Shown here in pieces: positions 36,517 to 44,812 of a DNA stretch of 64,000 nt. This DNA comes from Methanoculleus horonobensis (GTDB lineage Archaea > Halobacteriota > Methanomicrobia > Methanomicrobiales > Methanoculleaceae): assembly GCF_001602375.1 (NCBI RefSeq), contig NZ_BCNY01000013.1, positions 186,001-250,000 on the forward strand, given 5' to 3'. How positions within the stretch are numbered: position 1 is the stretch's first letter; each line of letters begins with the position of its first letter. The notes under the pieces are model-generated. The model made no database searches. It worked only from the letters and a program-made list of their open reading frames with translations, and was not told the origin of the DNA. A program made the position numbers and the translations under genes.

Positions 36517-37069
36517 GGTTAAAACCTCGGATACATAGAAATACGGGGTTCAGAATATTTAACTATAGTGATTAACACCCCTTTTTTTGATGAATAAGTG
36601 TGGGCTGCAGCCGGCCCGGTACCGGGAGACCTGCACGATGTCGGACATACTTGCCCTGAAATGCATTCGGGAGCATTTTATCGGCCTGATGGGGGATGCG
36701 CCCTGAAATATCCCATTGTAAAAAAATAGTCAGGAGATATTGGTCGCCTTCCCGGGTTCGGGGCCGAATGCGGTCTTGCGTCTGGATCCGGTAGCGTGGG
36801 GGACGAGCACAAACGGGGTGTCCATCAGAAAGAGTTATTTGCACCGGCCGCAGATTATAGGGGACTCCGGGATGCTCACGAACCTCGGCGGGTGGAAGAT
36901 CGGCCCCAACCGGGATCAGTGCCCGGGGGACGGCATCTCCGGGCGCTCAGGAGCCGGATTGTCACCTGACGAAGCCGGGACGGCAGGATAGACCAGAACC
37001 GGTGCTCTCCGGAGCACTCTCCTGCGGCCTGTAACGACCATGATGCCGTTCACTCTTGCTCGATGAGAG
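36517..37069. other. Long intergenic region upstream of fdhA
   Basis: About 550 bases. The left end must contain the fdhA promoter (AT-rich, 36530-36600). A perfect hairpin GTGCTC-TCCG-GAGCAC is at 37002-37017, like the small hairpins of the repeat regions, and an 11-bp palindrome ATGTCGGACAT is near 36637. A TATA-like AGTTATTTGC at about 36832-36842 could start a small RNA, but I find no gene or known RNA. The leftward frame at 36572-36844 is not protein-like. Confidence 0.35.
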
Positions 37070-37756
37070 ATGTTATTATTGGTGGGTGCAAACCCCTCTC
37101 ATACAACTACACGGGAGAGAGTTGCCATAGCAAAGAAGACAGTGCTGATCCCGCCGATGCTCGTCGATCTGGTGGGAAACGCCCTCGCGTCGATGGACGG
37201 CGTGATATTCGGCGATCTCGACGCCTGCCCGTCGTGCGGGGGCCAGGTGCTCGGGCACGACATGCGGGCAAAGCGGTTTGCCGTCATCCTCGATGATGAC
37301 AAAGAACGCACCATCCGGGTCTTCGTGAAGCGTTTCTACTGCCAGGACTGCGGCGTCCTCTGCTATGCGGACGCTCCCTTCTACCCCGACACCCGCCTCG
37401 CGTCGCCCATCGTCGATCTCTGCCTCCTCCTCTCGCAGCAGATGCCTTTCAACCAGGTTGCGCAGCATCTGCGGGCGATGGGGATCGTCGTCGACCGCGG
37501 AACGATCCGGAACTACGCTTCCCGCGACTTCGGGCCGATCTCCGCAACCGACCTCTTCGGTTTCCTGTTACCGCTCTCTCTCCTGAACCTCGCCACCTTC
37601 ACCCTCAACCGTGAGCGGCGTCCCATCGTAGGGGCAGAAGCGCTCGCTGCCTGCGGTTTCCCACCCGCAGGCAGGGCACCGCTTCACGGCAGGGCGGCGC
37701 CCAAAGAGCGGGATCAGCGGTATGAACAGGAAGAGAAAGAAGAACGGGAATCCTAG
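37070..37756 (+). CDS. Zinc-ribbon plus HTH protein, transposase-like N-terminal part
   Basis: 228 residues as drawn. Residues 50-95 form a zinc ribbon (ACPSCGGQVLGHDMR ... FYCQDCGVLCYAD) and residues 110-150 a helix-turn-helix-like segment (QMPFNQVAQHLRAMGIVVDR then GTIRNYASR). This pair resembles the DNA-binding head of ISL3/DUF6431-type transposases, but no DDE catalytic domain follows. Alternative starts include a GTG near 37141. The last 60 residues overlap the opposite-strand zinc-ribbon gene by 189 bases and are low in protein character, so the real end may be different. It may be a domesticated or truncated transposase, or a regulator. Confidence 0.55.
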   Translation: MLLLVGANPSHTTTRERVAIAKKTVLIPPMLVDLVGNALASMDGVIFGDLDACPSCGGQVLGHDMRAKRFAVILDDDKERTIRVFVKRFYCQDCGVLCYADAPFYPDTRLASPIVDLCLLLSQQMPFNQVAQHLRAMGIVVDRGTIRNYASRDFGPISATDLFGFLLPLSLLNLATFTLNRERRPIVGAEALAACGFPPAGRAPLHGRAAPKERDQRYEQEEKEERES

Positions 37757-37789
37757 TGCCAGCGATACGGCCGTGACGGCGAGAGACAC
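37568..37789 (-). CDS. Small membrane protein with double-CxxC zinc ribbon
   Basis: 73 residues. A hydrophobic helix (LALGFPFFFLFLFIPLIPL, about 10-29) is followed by a compact zinc ribbon, CPACGWETAGSERFCPYDG, with three Cys and a possible fourth ligand. Small proteins of this kind are common in archaea and unstudied. Its ATG lies 17 bases after the mfnF stop on the same strand, so it may be the third gene of that operon. It overlaps the rightward gene at 37070 tail to tail by 189 bases. Confidence 0.65.
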   Translation of the reverse strand: MSLAVTAVSLALGFPFFFLFLFIPLIPLFGRRPAVKRCPACGWETAGSERFCPYDGTPLTVEGEGGEVQERER

Positions 37790-37806
37790 CGCGAGCAGAA
37801 GAAGGG

Positions 37807-38736
37807 TCAGGTTCCACCGGCGCGCCGTAGCGCCACCTCCCTGACCGCGTATGCCGGCAGTGCATCCGAGACTTCTCCGATCTCTTCTTGAAGCGTAACG
37901 CCGCCGAGTTCGCGGGCAAAGAGGTCCGCTCCAATCCCGGCCGTGATCAGACGCCCGGCACCGCTCCGGGATACTGCACGATCTACTGCGCGGGCGATCA
38001 GCGTTCGCTGGGCATCCCAGAACACCCGGGCGACTGCCAGCGCCCCGTCCCTCCCGATCTCGTCGAGATCGGCGCAGACCACCCGGGCAAGCCTCCTTAG
38101 CGCCGCTTGGGGGGTCTTCTCGCCGTCGTCGGGTGCAGGGGAGGTGTAGTCCTCCGGGGTGATCTGGCCGAGCGCGAGGTGGGCGTCGGCGCTTGCGGCG
38201 AAGTACTCGGTGCTCACCGGGGTCGCCGTCCCGTCGAGCGTGACCGACGAGACCAGCGTCGCGACGTTCGTCCGGAGCATGCCGGTGTAGACTAGGTACT
38301 GCTCCTGCAGCCGCCGGGTGTCGGTCAGCCCCTTGAGGTCTTCAAAACGGTTCAGGGGGATGACGTCGGCGGTGGTGCTTCCCACGTCGAGGAGCACCGC
38401 GTCGGCATGGTTCTCCCGCAGGTAGTCGGCCGACGCCAGCCAGTTCGCGGCGGCAAGGGCCGGAACCGGCCGGGTATGGAACGCCGCGTCGGTGCCGTAG
38501 AAGACAGCGCCGGGAATGACCTCCTGCACCGCTTCGACGATCCACCGGATGCCGTCCATCTTGCTCGCAAAGCAGTCGGCGAGCTCCCCGCTCATCACCA
38601 CGGCGGCGGGCTCTCCGGCATAGGGTTTGAGGAGAGCGGCGAGCGGCGCGCCCTGCCAGAGGGGGCAGTAGTGGATATGCACGCCGGTATCGTCGACGAC
38701 CTTGAGGTTCGCGCCGCCGATATCGATCCCGATCAT
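37807..38736 (-). CDS. mfnF: Methanofuran biosynthesis synthase MfnF
   Basis: 309 residues of the ASKHA/hydantoinase-like family once called H4MPT-linked C1 transfer proteins. The phosphate-1 loop is GIDIGGANLKVVDD, the second is LLDVGSTTADVIPL, and the C-terminal ITAGIGADLFAREL is also typical. In Methanocaldococcus MfnF joins the tyramine-glutamate moiety to the phosphorylated furan methylamine, forming the core of methanofuran. The start codon overlaps the mfnD stop (ATGA), so the two are translationally coupled. Complete and of normal length. Confidence 0.88.
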   Translation of the reverse strand: MIGIDIGGANLKVVDDTGVHIHYCPLWQGAPLAALLKPYAGEPAAVVMSGELADCFASKMDGIRWIVEAVQEVIPGAVFYGTDAAFHTRPVPALAAANWLASADYLRENHADAVLLDVGSTTADVIPLNRFEDLKGLTDTRRLQEQYLVYTGMLRTNVATLVSSVTLDGTATPVSTEYFAASADAHLALGQITPEDYTSPAPDDGEKTPQAALRRLARVVCADLDEIGRDGALAVARVFWDAQRTLIARAVDRAVSRSGAGRLITAGIGADLFARELGGVTLQEEIGEVSDALPAYAVREVALRRAGGT

Positions 38737-39620
38737 AGCCGGTGAAGCCCCCCGTCCTTGTCGAACCGCACCCTCCCGGCGAGGTGCACCTCCGCCGGCG
38801 CCTCGCCGTGCGACGCTGCAACAAGGATATCGGCGATCTCCTCCTCCATGACGGCCGCGATCCCGACCAGGCTGGTCGTGGGCCTCGGGTTGACGTCCAC
38901 GACGTAGATCCGGTCACCGGCGACGACGTCGATCCCGGCGTACCCCTGGCACCCGAGGACGTTCATCGCCCGGACGGCAAGATCGACGATCTCCTCCTCG
39001 CGATCGGGATGGACGGGCGTCTCTCCCCCGAGGTAGAGGAACCTCCCTTCGTCCGCGACGGCGATCTCCTGCCGGTTGACGGCGAGCAGGAGCGGCACGG
39101 CGCCCGTGTAGAACTCGCAGACGTTGCCGGTCACCCGGCTCCCCACCAGGCTCACGCTCAGCGCCTCTCCTTCGACGTAGGTCTGTGCAAACTCGCCGGC
39201 TCCCGGCTCCTCATCCGTCAGGCGGACCCCGAGAGCGCCGCAGCCCGTGATCGGTTTGACGACTCTCCTTCCTTCCCCGGCAGTGGGGGGAACGGCTATC
39301 CCGTTCCGGGAGAGGATATCCGCCGTCCGCTGCTTGTTGGCGCAGACCGCCGCGTTCATGCTCCCGCACCCGATGTTGTGGGTCAGCCCTTCGAGGAGAT
39401 GCGTGTACCGGAAGAGGAGGTGATCCGGTGCGATGACCAGGCCTACGTCGCACTCCGGCGCGAGCCTCTTGATCTCGCCCTCGAAGTCGGGGCGCTCGGG
39501 CGTCACCACCTCGTAGCCGCACCGCTCAAAGCTGCCGCGTATGGCGGCGAGCATGGCGGCGCCCTCGGGCGCAAGCTCGGGGTCGTTGCATACGGAGTAT
39601 TCGGCGAGAAAGACCTTCAT
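38733..39620 (-). CDS. mfnD: Tyramine-L-glutamate ligase MfnD
   Basis: 295 residues, ATP-grasp fold. The N-terminal MKVFLAEYSVCND, then NKQRTADILSRNGIAVPPT, VVKPITGCGALGVRL and the metal-binding GIDVVAGDRIYVVDVNPRPT are the family landmarks. MfnD attaches glutamate to tyramine by a gamma-amide in methanofuran synthesis. Its gene precedes mfnF with a four-base overlap. Divergent from surE. Methanofuran is the first C1 carrier of methanogenesis from CO2, in line with the formate dehydrogenase genes nearby. Confidence 0.9.
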   Translation of the reverse strand: MKVFLAEYSVCNDPELAPEGAAMLAAIRGSFERCGYEVVTPERPDFEGEIKRLAPECDVGLVIAPDHLLFRYTHLLEGLTHNIGCGSMNAAVCANKQRTADILSRNGIAVPPTAGEGRRVVKPITGCGALGVRLTDEEPGAGEFAQTYVEGEALSVSLVGSRVTGNVCEFYTGAVPLLLAVNRQEIAVADEGRFLYLGGETPVHPDREEEIVDLAVRAMNVLGCQGYAGIDVVAGDRIYVVDVNPRPTTSLVGIAAVMEEEIADILVAASHGEAPAEVHLAGRVRFDKDGGLHRL

Positions 39621-39703
39621 TGCAGTAGAGGTTAGCTACAGAGGACTTGACCCTGACGATCGGGCAGGTTTTTGATGCGCGGAAACCATCCCTATAGACA
39701 AGG

Positions 39704-40495
39704 ATGAAGCCCAAGATTCTGCTCACCAACGACGATGGGATAACCTCTACGGGACTCTGGGCGGCATACGACGCGCTCGCGCCGATCGCCGACGTCACCG
39801 TGGTCGCGCCTGCCACCCAGCAGAGCGCCGTAGGAAGGTCTATCTCCATCTTCGAGCCTATTCGTGCGAATCAGGTGACGATGAACGGCGTGACCGCCTA
39901 CTCGGTCGGCGGGAAACCGACCGATGCCGTGATCATCGGACTCTTCGCGCTGCACCTGAACCCCGATCTTGTGGTCAGCGGGGTAAACATCGGCGAGAAC
40001 CTCTCGTTCGAGTCGATCATGACCTCGGGAACCGTCGGGGCCGCGCTCGAGGCGTCGAACCAGGGGGTGCCGTCCCTTGCCTTCTCGCTCCAGGTGGAGG
40101 ACCAGGGCGACAAGTTCGACGACCCCTCGCGGATCATCGACCGGTACTCCGACGCGAAACGGGTGATTCGCGAGATCTGCGAGAAAGTTTTTGCAAACGG
40201 GTTCCCCGGAAAGGCTCACGTCATCAACGTGAATATTCCGGCACGGGTGCGCGGCGGATACGAGATCACCCGCCTTGCCGAGAAACTCTTCTACACCGGC
40301 GTTGAGGAGCGCCTCGACCCGCGCGGCCGTCCCTACTACTGGATCGACGGGCCGCTGTACGAGGATGCGGAGGAAGGCACCGATGTGCACGCGGTGCAGA
40401 GAGGCAACGTCTCCATCACGCCGATCACCCTCGACTGCACGGCGTATGCCGCCGCGGACGAGCTCAAGGGCATCTTCGACGGCATGCATATCTGA
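39704..40495 (+). CDS. surE: 5'/3'-nucleotidase SurE
   Basis: 263 residues. LLTNDDGITSTG at the N-terminus (Asp10-Asp11), SAVGRSIS and VVSGVNIGENLS form the divalent metal site of the SurE family, which dephosphorylates nucleoside monophosphates and short polyphosphates. Length and domain are complete. The ribose-5-phosphate isomerase gene follows after 21 bases on the same strand, so the two may share a transcript that links nucleotide and ribose salvage. Confidence 0.93.
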   Translation: MKPKILLTNDDGITSTGLWAAYDALAPIADVTVVAPATQQSAVGRSISIFEPIRANQVTMNGVTAYSVGGKPTDAVIIGLFALHLNPDLVVSGVNIGENLSFESIMTSGTVGAALEASNQGVPSLAFSLQVEDQGDKFDDPSRIIDRYSDAKRVIREICEKVFANGFPGKAHVINVNIPARVRGGYEITRLAEKLFYTGVEERLDPRGRPYYWIDGPLYEDAEEGTDVHAVQRGNVSITPITLDCTAYAAADELKGIFDGMHI

Positions 40496-40516
40496 GCGGG
40501 AGGAGAAGAGTACAGC

Positions 40517-41215
40517 ATGAGTGCAGCAGAACAGGCGGCATCGAAGAGGAACGCAGGCTACCGCGCGGCAGAAGAGGTCGAGGACGGGATGGTCGTCGGG
40601 CTCGGCACCGGGTCGACCGTCTTCTTCGCGATGGAGCGGCTGGGCGAGCGGATAGCAGAGGACGGGCTCACCATCGTCGGCGTCCCGACCTCTTACCAGG
40701 CGGCCATCCGGGCACGCCGGTACGGCATTCCCCTCGCGAGCCTCGACGAGCACCCCGAACTCGATATCGCCATCGACGGGGCCGACCAGATCGATCCCGC
40801 TCTCCACCTGATCAAGGGGCGCGGTGCCGCGCTTCTGCGGGAGAAGTGCGTCTGCGACGCGGCGCGGAGGGCGCTCATCGTCGTTGATGGGACAAAGATG
40901 GTGGAGACCCTGAACGCGCCCGTGCCGGTAGAAGTGCTCCCGTTCGCCGTGGAGGCGGTCTCCCGCCGGCTTGCGGCGCTCGGTGCCGACCCGGTTCTCC
41001 GGGAAGGGGTGAAGAAAGACGGCCCGGTCGTAACCGACAACGGCAACTTCATCGTCGACTGCAATTTCGGGACGATCGCAGACCCCGGGCGCCTGGAGGC
41101 GGAGATCGCCTCGATCCCCGGTGCGCTGGAGTGCGGCCTGTTCACGGCCTACACGGAAAAAATAACGGTTATTATCGGTGAGGAGAAGGGTTGCAGCGTC
41201 ATATCACTGCGTTGA
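40517..41215 (+). CDS. rpiA: Ribose-5-phosphate isomerase A
   Basis: 232 residues. GLGTGST (28-34), AIDGADQIDP and KGRGAALLREK are the phosphate-binding and catalytic segments of RpiA; the Lys in VREGVKKDGPVVTDNGN is also conserved. It interconverts ribose 5-phosphate and ribulose 5-phosphate. A good GGAG lies shortly before the ATG. The 3' end overlaps the convergent regulator gene by 12 bases. Confidence 0.94.
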   Translation: MSAAEQAASKRNAGYRAAEEVEDGMVVGLGTGSTVFFAMERLGERIAEDGLTIVGVPTSYQAAIRARRYGIPLASLDEHPELDIAIDGADQIDPALHLIKGRGAALLREKCVCDAARRALIVVDGTKMVETLNAPVPVEVLPFAVEAVSRRLAALGADPVLREGVKKDGPVVTDNGNFIVDCNFGTIADPGRLEAEIASIPGALECGLFTAYTEKITVIIGEEKGCSVISLR

Positions 41216-41584
41216 GATGCATTCCCGCATCTTCTGGATGAGGTCTAACTGATGCCGGGCTTCCTTCTTCTTTTCTTTCTCGATTGTATCCATGATCTCC
41301 GTTATTGAGCGCGAGAGCGTGTAGATCTTCACCGGCCTTCCCTTGCTCTCCGACTTGCTCTCGCGGGTATCGATCCAGTCGCATTCTTTAAGGTAGCGCA
41401 TGGCGATGCTGACTTCGGGCTGGCGGAGATCGGTGCCGCGCTCGATGTCCCGGGATGTCGCCTCCTCGGTATTTGCCAGGTATACGAGCACTTTGGAGAC
41501 GTTTCTTTTGATGCCGATGCCCATCAAGAGCTCGGCGAGTTCTTCGTCGCGTGGCGTAAAATACCGTACCTTATCGGACCTCAT
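41204..41584 (-). CDS. Winged-helix transcription regulator
   Basis: 126 residues. A DNA-binding winged helix can be read at about 20-85 (NVSKVLVYLANTEEATSRDI, ERGTDLRQPEVSIAMRYL as recognition helix, then the wing ESKSKGRPVKIYTL). The C-terminal 40 residues form a charged helix (MDTIEKEKKKEARHQLDLIQ) likely to mediate dimerisation. It has no ligand-binding domain. GGTGA lies just before the ATG, and a minus-strand TATA-like AATATTTTTATAG is near 41622-41634. Targets unknown. The type is common in Methanomicrobiales. Confidence 0.8.
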   Translation of the reverse strand: MRSDKVRYFTPRDEELAELLMGIGIKRNVSKVLVYLANTEEATSRDIERGTDLRQPEVSIAMRYLKECDWIDTRESKSESKGRPVKIYTLSRSITEIMDTIEKEKKKEARHQLDLIQKMRECISTQ

Positions 41585-41742
41585 CCATTCACCATCAGAT
41601 AGTTATCTAGTGTTTTAAATCTAACTATAAAAATATTATTATTTCAATGGGAGATCTGGCGATTGTATCTGTTTAAAGTGAATGAATGAACCATCAAACC
41701 TTCGAGAACAATCTTTTATCCACCGGATCGCGCTTCCGCACG

Positions 41743-41940
41743 CGGCAGGAGGGTGCCCTCCGGAGAAGAGTGATGGCGATCGAAAGGACGGGGAAGTCCG
41801 AAAACGGCCAGCCGTGCCATCGGTCTGGGAGACTGTGGTTGCCCGGCTCCGCCGGAGATTCGAAACGGCCCTTATGGAAAACCAACGGCCCAATGGCCCT
41901 TATGGGTTGGGGAAAAAGAGAGAAGGATTATCAGACGGGT
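41743..41940 (+). ncRNA. Candidate structured RNA between regulator and TBP genes
   Basis: Part of a gap of more than 350 bases. A TATA-like CTTTTATCC (41713-41721) would start a transcript near 41743. From there I can fold GGAGGG-TG-CCCTCC (41748-41761); an outer stem GATGGC (41772-41777) with GCCATC (41816-41821) that encloses two hairpins, GGAC-GGGGAA-GTCC (41786-41799) and ACGGC-CA-GCCGT (41804-41815); then CCGGC-TCC-GCCGG (41843-41855). The enclosed pair makes a three-way junction. It does not match RNase P, SRP or tRNA as far as I can see. It would run into the 3' end of the TBP gene on the opposite strand. Confidence 0.25.
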
Positions 41941-41941
41941 T

Positions 41942-42505
41942 TCAGATGAGCCCGAGACTGGAAAGTTCGGAGAGGATCCGCCGTACCGCACGCTGCGCAT
42001 CCTCGGGCACCTTGCCGCCCGTGATGATCAGTTTGCCGGACCCGAAGAGGAGGACGACCACCTTGGGGTCATCGAGCCGGTACACGAGCCCGGGGAACTG
42101 CTCGGGTTCGTACTCGATCTTGTCCAGGTTGAAGCCCACGGCGATCTTATTGAGGTTGATTGGCGTCCCGAGGTCTGCGGATGTGACGATGTTCTGAATC
42201 TTATACTCCGGGTTCTCGGGGATGTCGATGTCGAGCGCCCGCAGCTGGTCGGCGAGGATATCCAGGCCGCGCGAGAGGCTGTCGATGCTCTTTGCGCCCG
42301 TCAGGACGACCTTGCCGGAACCGAAGACGAGCGCGGCGATCTTCGGGTCCTGCATCCGGAGAACGACGCCGGGGAACCGCTTCTTATTGTATTCCGCGTC
42401 CTTAAGCCGGGACGCAAGAGAGGGTAGATCAAGAGACTCCGTCACTTTCGCGGAAGCGACGATATTTTCTATCTTGAGGGACTCCTCTGGTCTGTGCTCA
42501 TTCAT
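41942..42505 (-). CDS. tbp: TATA-box-binding protein
   Basis: 187 residues made of two direct repeats of about 90 residues (8-96 and 99-187), each with the pattern NIVxSA...FPGxVxRxxDPKxxxLxFGSGKxxxTG. This saddle binds the TATA box and recruits TFB and RNA polymerase. There is no acidic C-terminal tail. It has its own TATA box (CTTTATATACC at 42527-42538) within the 42-base gap after the acetyl-CoA synthetase gene, about 27 bases before the ATG, so the message is probably leaderless. Other TBP paralogues may exist elsewhere in the genome. Confidence 0.97.
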   Translation of the reverse strand: MNEHRPEESLKIENIVASAKVTESLDLPSLASRLKDAEYNKKRFPGVVLRMQDPKIAALVFGSGKVVLTGAKSIDSLSRGLDILADQLRALDIDIPENPEYKIQNIVTSADLGTPINLNKIAVGFNLDKIEYEPEQFPGLVYRLDDPKVVVLLFGSGKLIITGGKVPEDAQRAVRRILSELSSLGLI

Positions 42506-42528
42506 ATATATAGCATGCTTAAAAAAGG

Positions 42529-42536
42529 TATATAAA
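42529..42536 (-). promoter_or_regulatory. TATA box of the TBP gene
   Basis: TTTATATA on the minus strand, a near-perfect archaeal TATA box positioned about 27 bases before the start codon. Confidence 0.7.
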
Positions 42537-42547
42537 GAGTTGGTTTT

Positions 42548-44446
42548 CTACTCTTCCAATGTCGAGATATCACCGGGGTCCATACCCAGCTCCTGTGCTT
42601 TTAAGACCCGGCGCATGATCTTGCCGCTCCGGGTCTTCGGGAGCGAATCGACGAACTCAATCTCGGACGGTATGGCGATGGGACCGAGTGTCATCCTGAC
42701 ATGGTAGACGAGATCGTTTCTCAGCTTCTCACCGGGCTCCCGGCCGTTTCTGAGGATGACGAAGGCTTTGATGGTGTTCCCCTTCAGGGCGTCGGGTTTC
42801 CCGATGACCGCGGCCTCCGCCACGGCCTCATGGGAGACAAGCGCGCTCTCGACCTCGGCCGTCCCGATGTTGTGCCCGGCGACGACGATCAGGTCGTCGG
42901 ATCGCCCGATCACCATGATGTAGCCGTCCTTGTCCTTCACCGCGAGGTCGGCCGCAGTGTAGCATCCCGGGACGGTGTTCCAGTACTTGCGGTATCGGTC
43001 GTCATCGTTCCAGATCGTCCGCATCATCGACGGCCAGGGCTCCCTGACGACCAGGAGGCCGCCCGTCCCCGGCGGGCACGGGTTGCCCGCCATATCGACG
43101 ACGTCCGCGACGACGCCCGGGATCGGTTTTCCCGCAAACCCGGGGCGCATCGGCTCGCCGATCATCGTGGTCACCATATGCATCCCGGTCTCGGTCTGCC
43201 ACCAGGTGTCCACGATCGGGCACCGGTCTTTGCCGATGGTGCGGTAGAACCACTCGAACGCCTCGGGGTTGAGCGGCTCGCCGACCGACCCGAGGACGCG
43301 GAGCGACGAGAGGTTGTAGCGGTCCGGCCACTCTTCACCCACCCGCATGAACATCCGGATGGCGGTCGGGGCGGTGTAGAAGATGGTGACGCCGTACTCC
43401 TCGATGAGGTTCCAGTAGGTGCCCGGGTCCGGGTAGTCCGGAGTTGTCTCGGCGATGAGGCAGGTTGCGCCGTTCAGGAGCGGGCCGTAGACGCCGTAAC
43501 TGTGGCCGGTGATCCAGCCGGGATCGGCAGTGCACCAGTAGATATCGTTGTCCTTGACGTCGAAGACGTGGCGGGTGGTGTAGTAGGTTCCGACCATGTA
43601 GCCGCCGCAGGTGTGGACGATGCCCTTCGGGGATCCGGTGGTGCCGCTCGTGTACAGGATGAAGAGCGGGTCTTCCGCATCCATCGGTTCGGCCGGGCAC
43701 TCCCGCTCGACGCCCTCCGTCAGGTCGTAGTAGTCCACCTCCATCTCGGGATGGAGTTCGACGGGCTTGTCGAGATCCCGCCGGAGAATGACGATCCGCT
43801 CGACGGAGGGCGCGTTGACGACCGCCTCCTCGACGATGTTCTTGAGCGGGATTGCCTTGCCCCGCCGGTAGGTGACGTCGGCGGTGATGACCACCTTAGC
43901 ATCGGTGCCCGTGATGCGCTGGTTGAGCGCGCTGACGCCGAACCCGCCGAAGACGACCGTGTGGATCGCTCCTATCCGGGCGCAGGCGAGCATGGCGACG
44001 ATCTGTTCGGGCACCACCGGCATGTAGATGCAGACCCGGTCGCCCTTCCCGACTCCGAGACGCTTCAGGCCGTTTGCGAACCGGCAGACGGCCTGGAAGA
44101 GCTGGCGGTAGGTGAAGATCCGCTCTTCCTCCTCGGTCTCTCCCCGCCACATGATCGCGACCTTGTTGCGCCGCTGGTTGTGGACGTGGCGGTCCAGGCA
44201 GTTGTGGGTGATGTTGAGTTTGCCGTTCAGGAACCACCTGGCGTAGGGATAGTTCCACTCCTTCACCCGATCCCAGGGCTGGAACCACTCGAGTTCTCTG
44301 GCGACGGTGTCCCAGAACCCGTCGGGGTCTGAAAGGAACTCCCGGTAGGCCTGGTTGTAGTCCCCGACCCAGGACTGCTCCCTGCAGTGGGCTTCGGGGG
44401 TATAGTACTTCGCCTCCTCGAGTTTGACATCAAAATTTTCCGCCAT
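42548..44446 (-). CDS. acsA: Acetyl-CoA synthetase (AMP-forming)
   Basis: 632 residues from the ATG at 44446, which has GAGGT six bases upstream; an in-frame Met seven codons earlier is less likely. YTSGTTGSPKG is the phosphate-binding loop, DTWWQTETGMH the adenine/acetate region, and Lys609 in KTRSGKIMRR the catalytic lysine of the second half-reaction. It converts acetate, ATP and CoA to acetyl-CoA for assimilation. A 22-bp palindrome lies 15 bases upstream of the start. The TBP gene follows after 42 bases with its own promoter. Confidence 0.94.
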   Translation of the reverse strand: MAENFDVKLEEAKYYTPEAHCREQSWVGDYNQAYREFLSDPDGFWDTVARELEWFQPWDRVKEWNYPYARWFLNGKLNITHNCLDRHVHNQRRNKVAIMWRGETEEEERIFTYRQLFQAVCRFANGLKRLGVGKGDRVCIYMPVVPEQIVAMLACARIGAIHTVVFGGFGVSALNQRITGTDAKVVITADVTYRRGKAIPLKNIVEEAVVNAPSVERIVILRRDLDKPVELHPEMEVDYYDLTEGVERECPAEPMDAEDPLFILYTSGTTGSPKGIVHTCGGYMVGTYYTTRHVFDVKDNDIYWCTADPGWITGHSYGVYGPLLNGATCLIAETTPDYPDPGTYWNLIEEYGVTIFYTAPTAIRMFMRVGEEWPDRYNLSSLRVLGSVGEPLNPEAFEWFYRTIGKDRCPIVDTWWQTETGMHMVTTMIGEPMRPGFAGKPIPGVVADVVDMAGNPCPPGTGGLLVVREPWPSMMRTIWNDDDRYRKYWNTVPGCYTAADLAVKDKDGYIMVIGRSDDLIVVAGHNIGTAEVESALVSHEAVAEAAVIGKPDALKGNTIKAFVILRNGREPGEKLRNDLVYHVRMTLGPIAIPSEIEFVDSLPKTRSGKIMRRVLKAQELGMDPGDISTLEE

Positions 44447-44460
44447 CCGTATACCTCGAT

Positions 44461-44482
44461 TATACATTATTAATAATGTATA
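44461..44482. promoter_or_regulatory. 22-bp perfect palindrome upstream of acsA
   Basis: Two half-sites of TATACATTATT and its complement meet with no spacer. It lies 15-36 bases upstream of the acsA ATG, where the TATA box and transcription start are expected, so it can serve as both promoter element and operator. It is the only long perfect palindrome of AT-rich type I see in the window. Confidence 0.6.
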
Positions 44483-44812
44483 TTATATCAACATTCTGGT
44501 TGAGGGGACGGATTCGCCTGAGGGTAAGCGGCAGGGAACGGTTGCCGAAACCGCACTGGAATGGCCGCGTCTGCGCCGGAGCATGTGGCGCCCGCGCCTA
44601 TACTGGGGAATCGAAACCCGGGAGGGCCGGGCCGGCGGGCAGAATTGAGGTTTTGCCGGGGACGGGCGCCGCGCAACGAGAGTGTCCCCAGTATGGCCGC
44701 CGCACCACGAGAGGCCGCCGGAAGATCGTGAAATCGTCAGCGGCGGCCTTCGATACGCAGGGATAAATGCCAACCTTTTTGCCGGGCTCTTTTCCATATT
44801 CCATTGATCGCC
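44483..44812. other. Intergenic region between acsA and the HEPN-like gene
   Basis: 330 bases. After the palindrome an AT-rich stretch to about 44500 is followed by GC-rich sequence. A TATA-like GGATAAATGCC (44761-44771) probably serves the rightward gene at 44813. A string resembling a tRNA T-arm near 44610-44630 does not fold into a tRNA. Nothing else is recognisable. Confidence 0.35.

Noticed and set aside
36572-36844. Leftward open frame of 90 codons upstream of fdhA
   Set aside because: It has no family resemblance, spans the probable promoter region of fdhA, and is not protein-like in composition.
41682-42197. Rightward open frame across the TBP gene
   Set aside because: Two-thirds of it is antisense to TBP; the part before TBP is the candidate RNA region and has no protein features.
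44590-44650. tRNA-like string (a possible T-arm CGGGTTTCGATTCCCC on the minus strand)
   Set aside because: The stems flanking the loop pair over only three bases and no acceptor, D-arm or anticodon stem can be folded around it.
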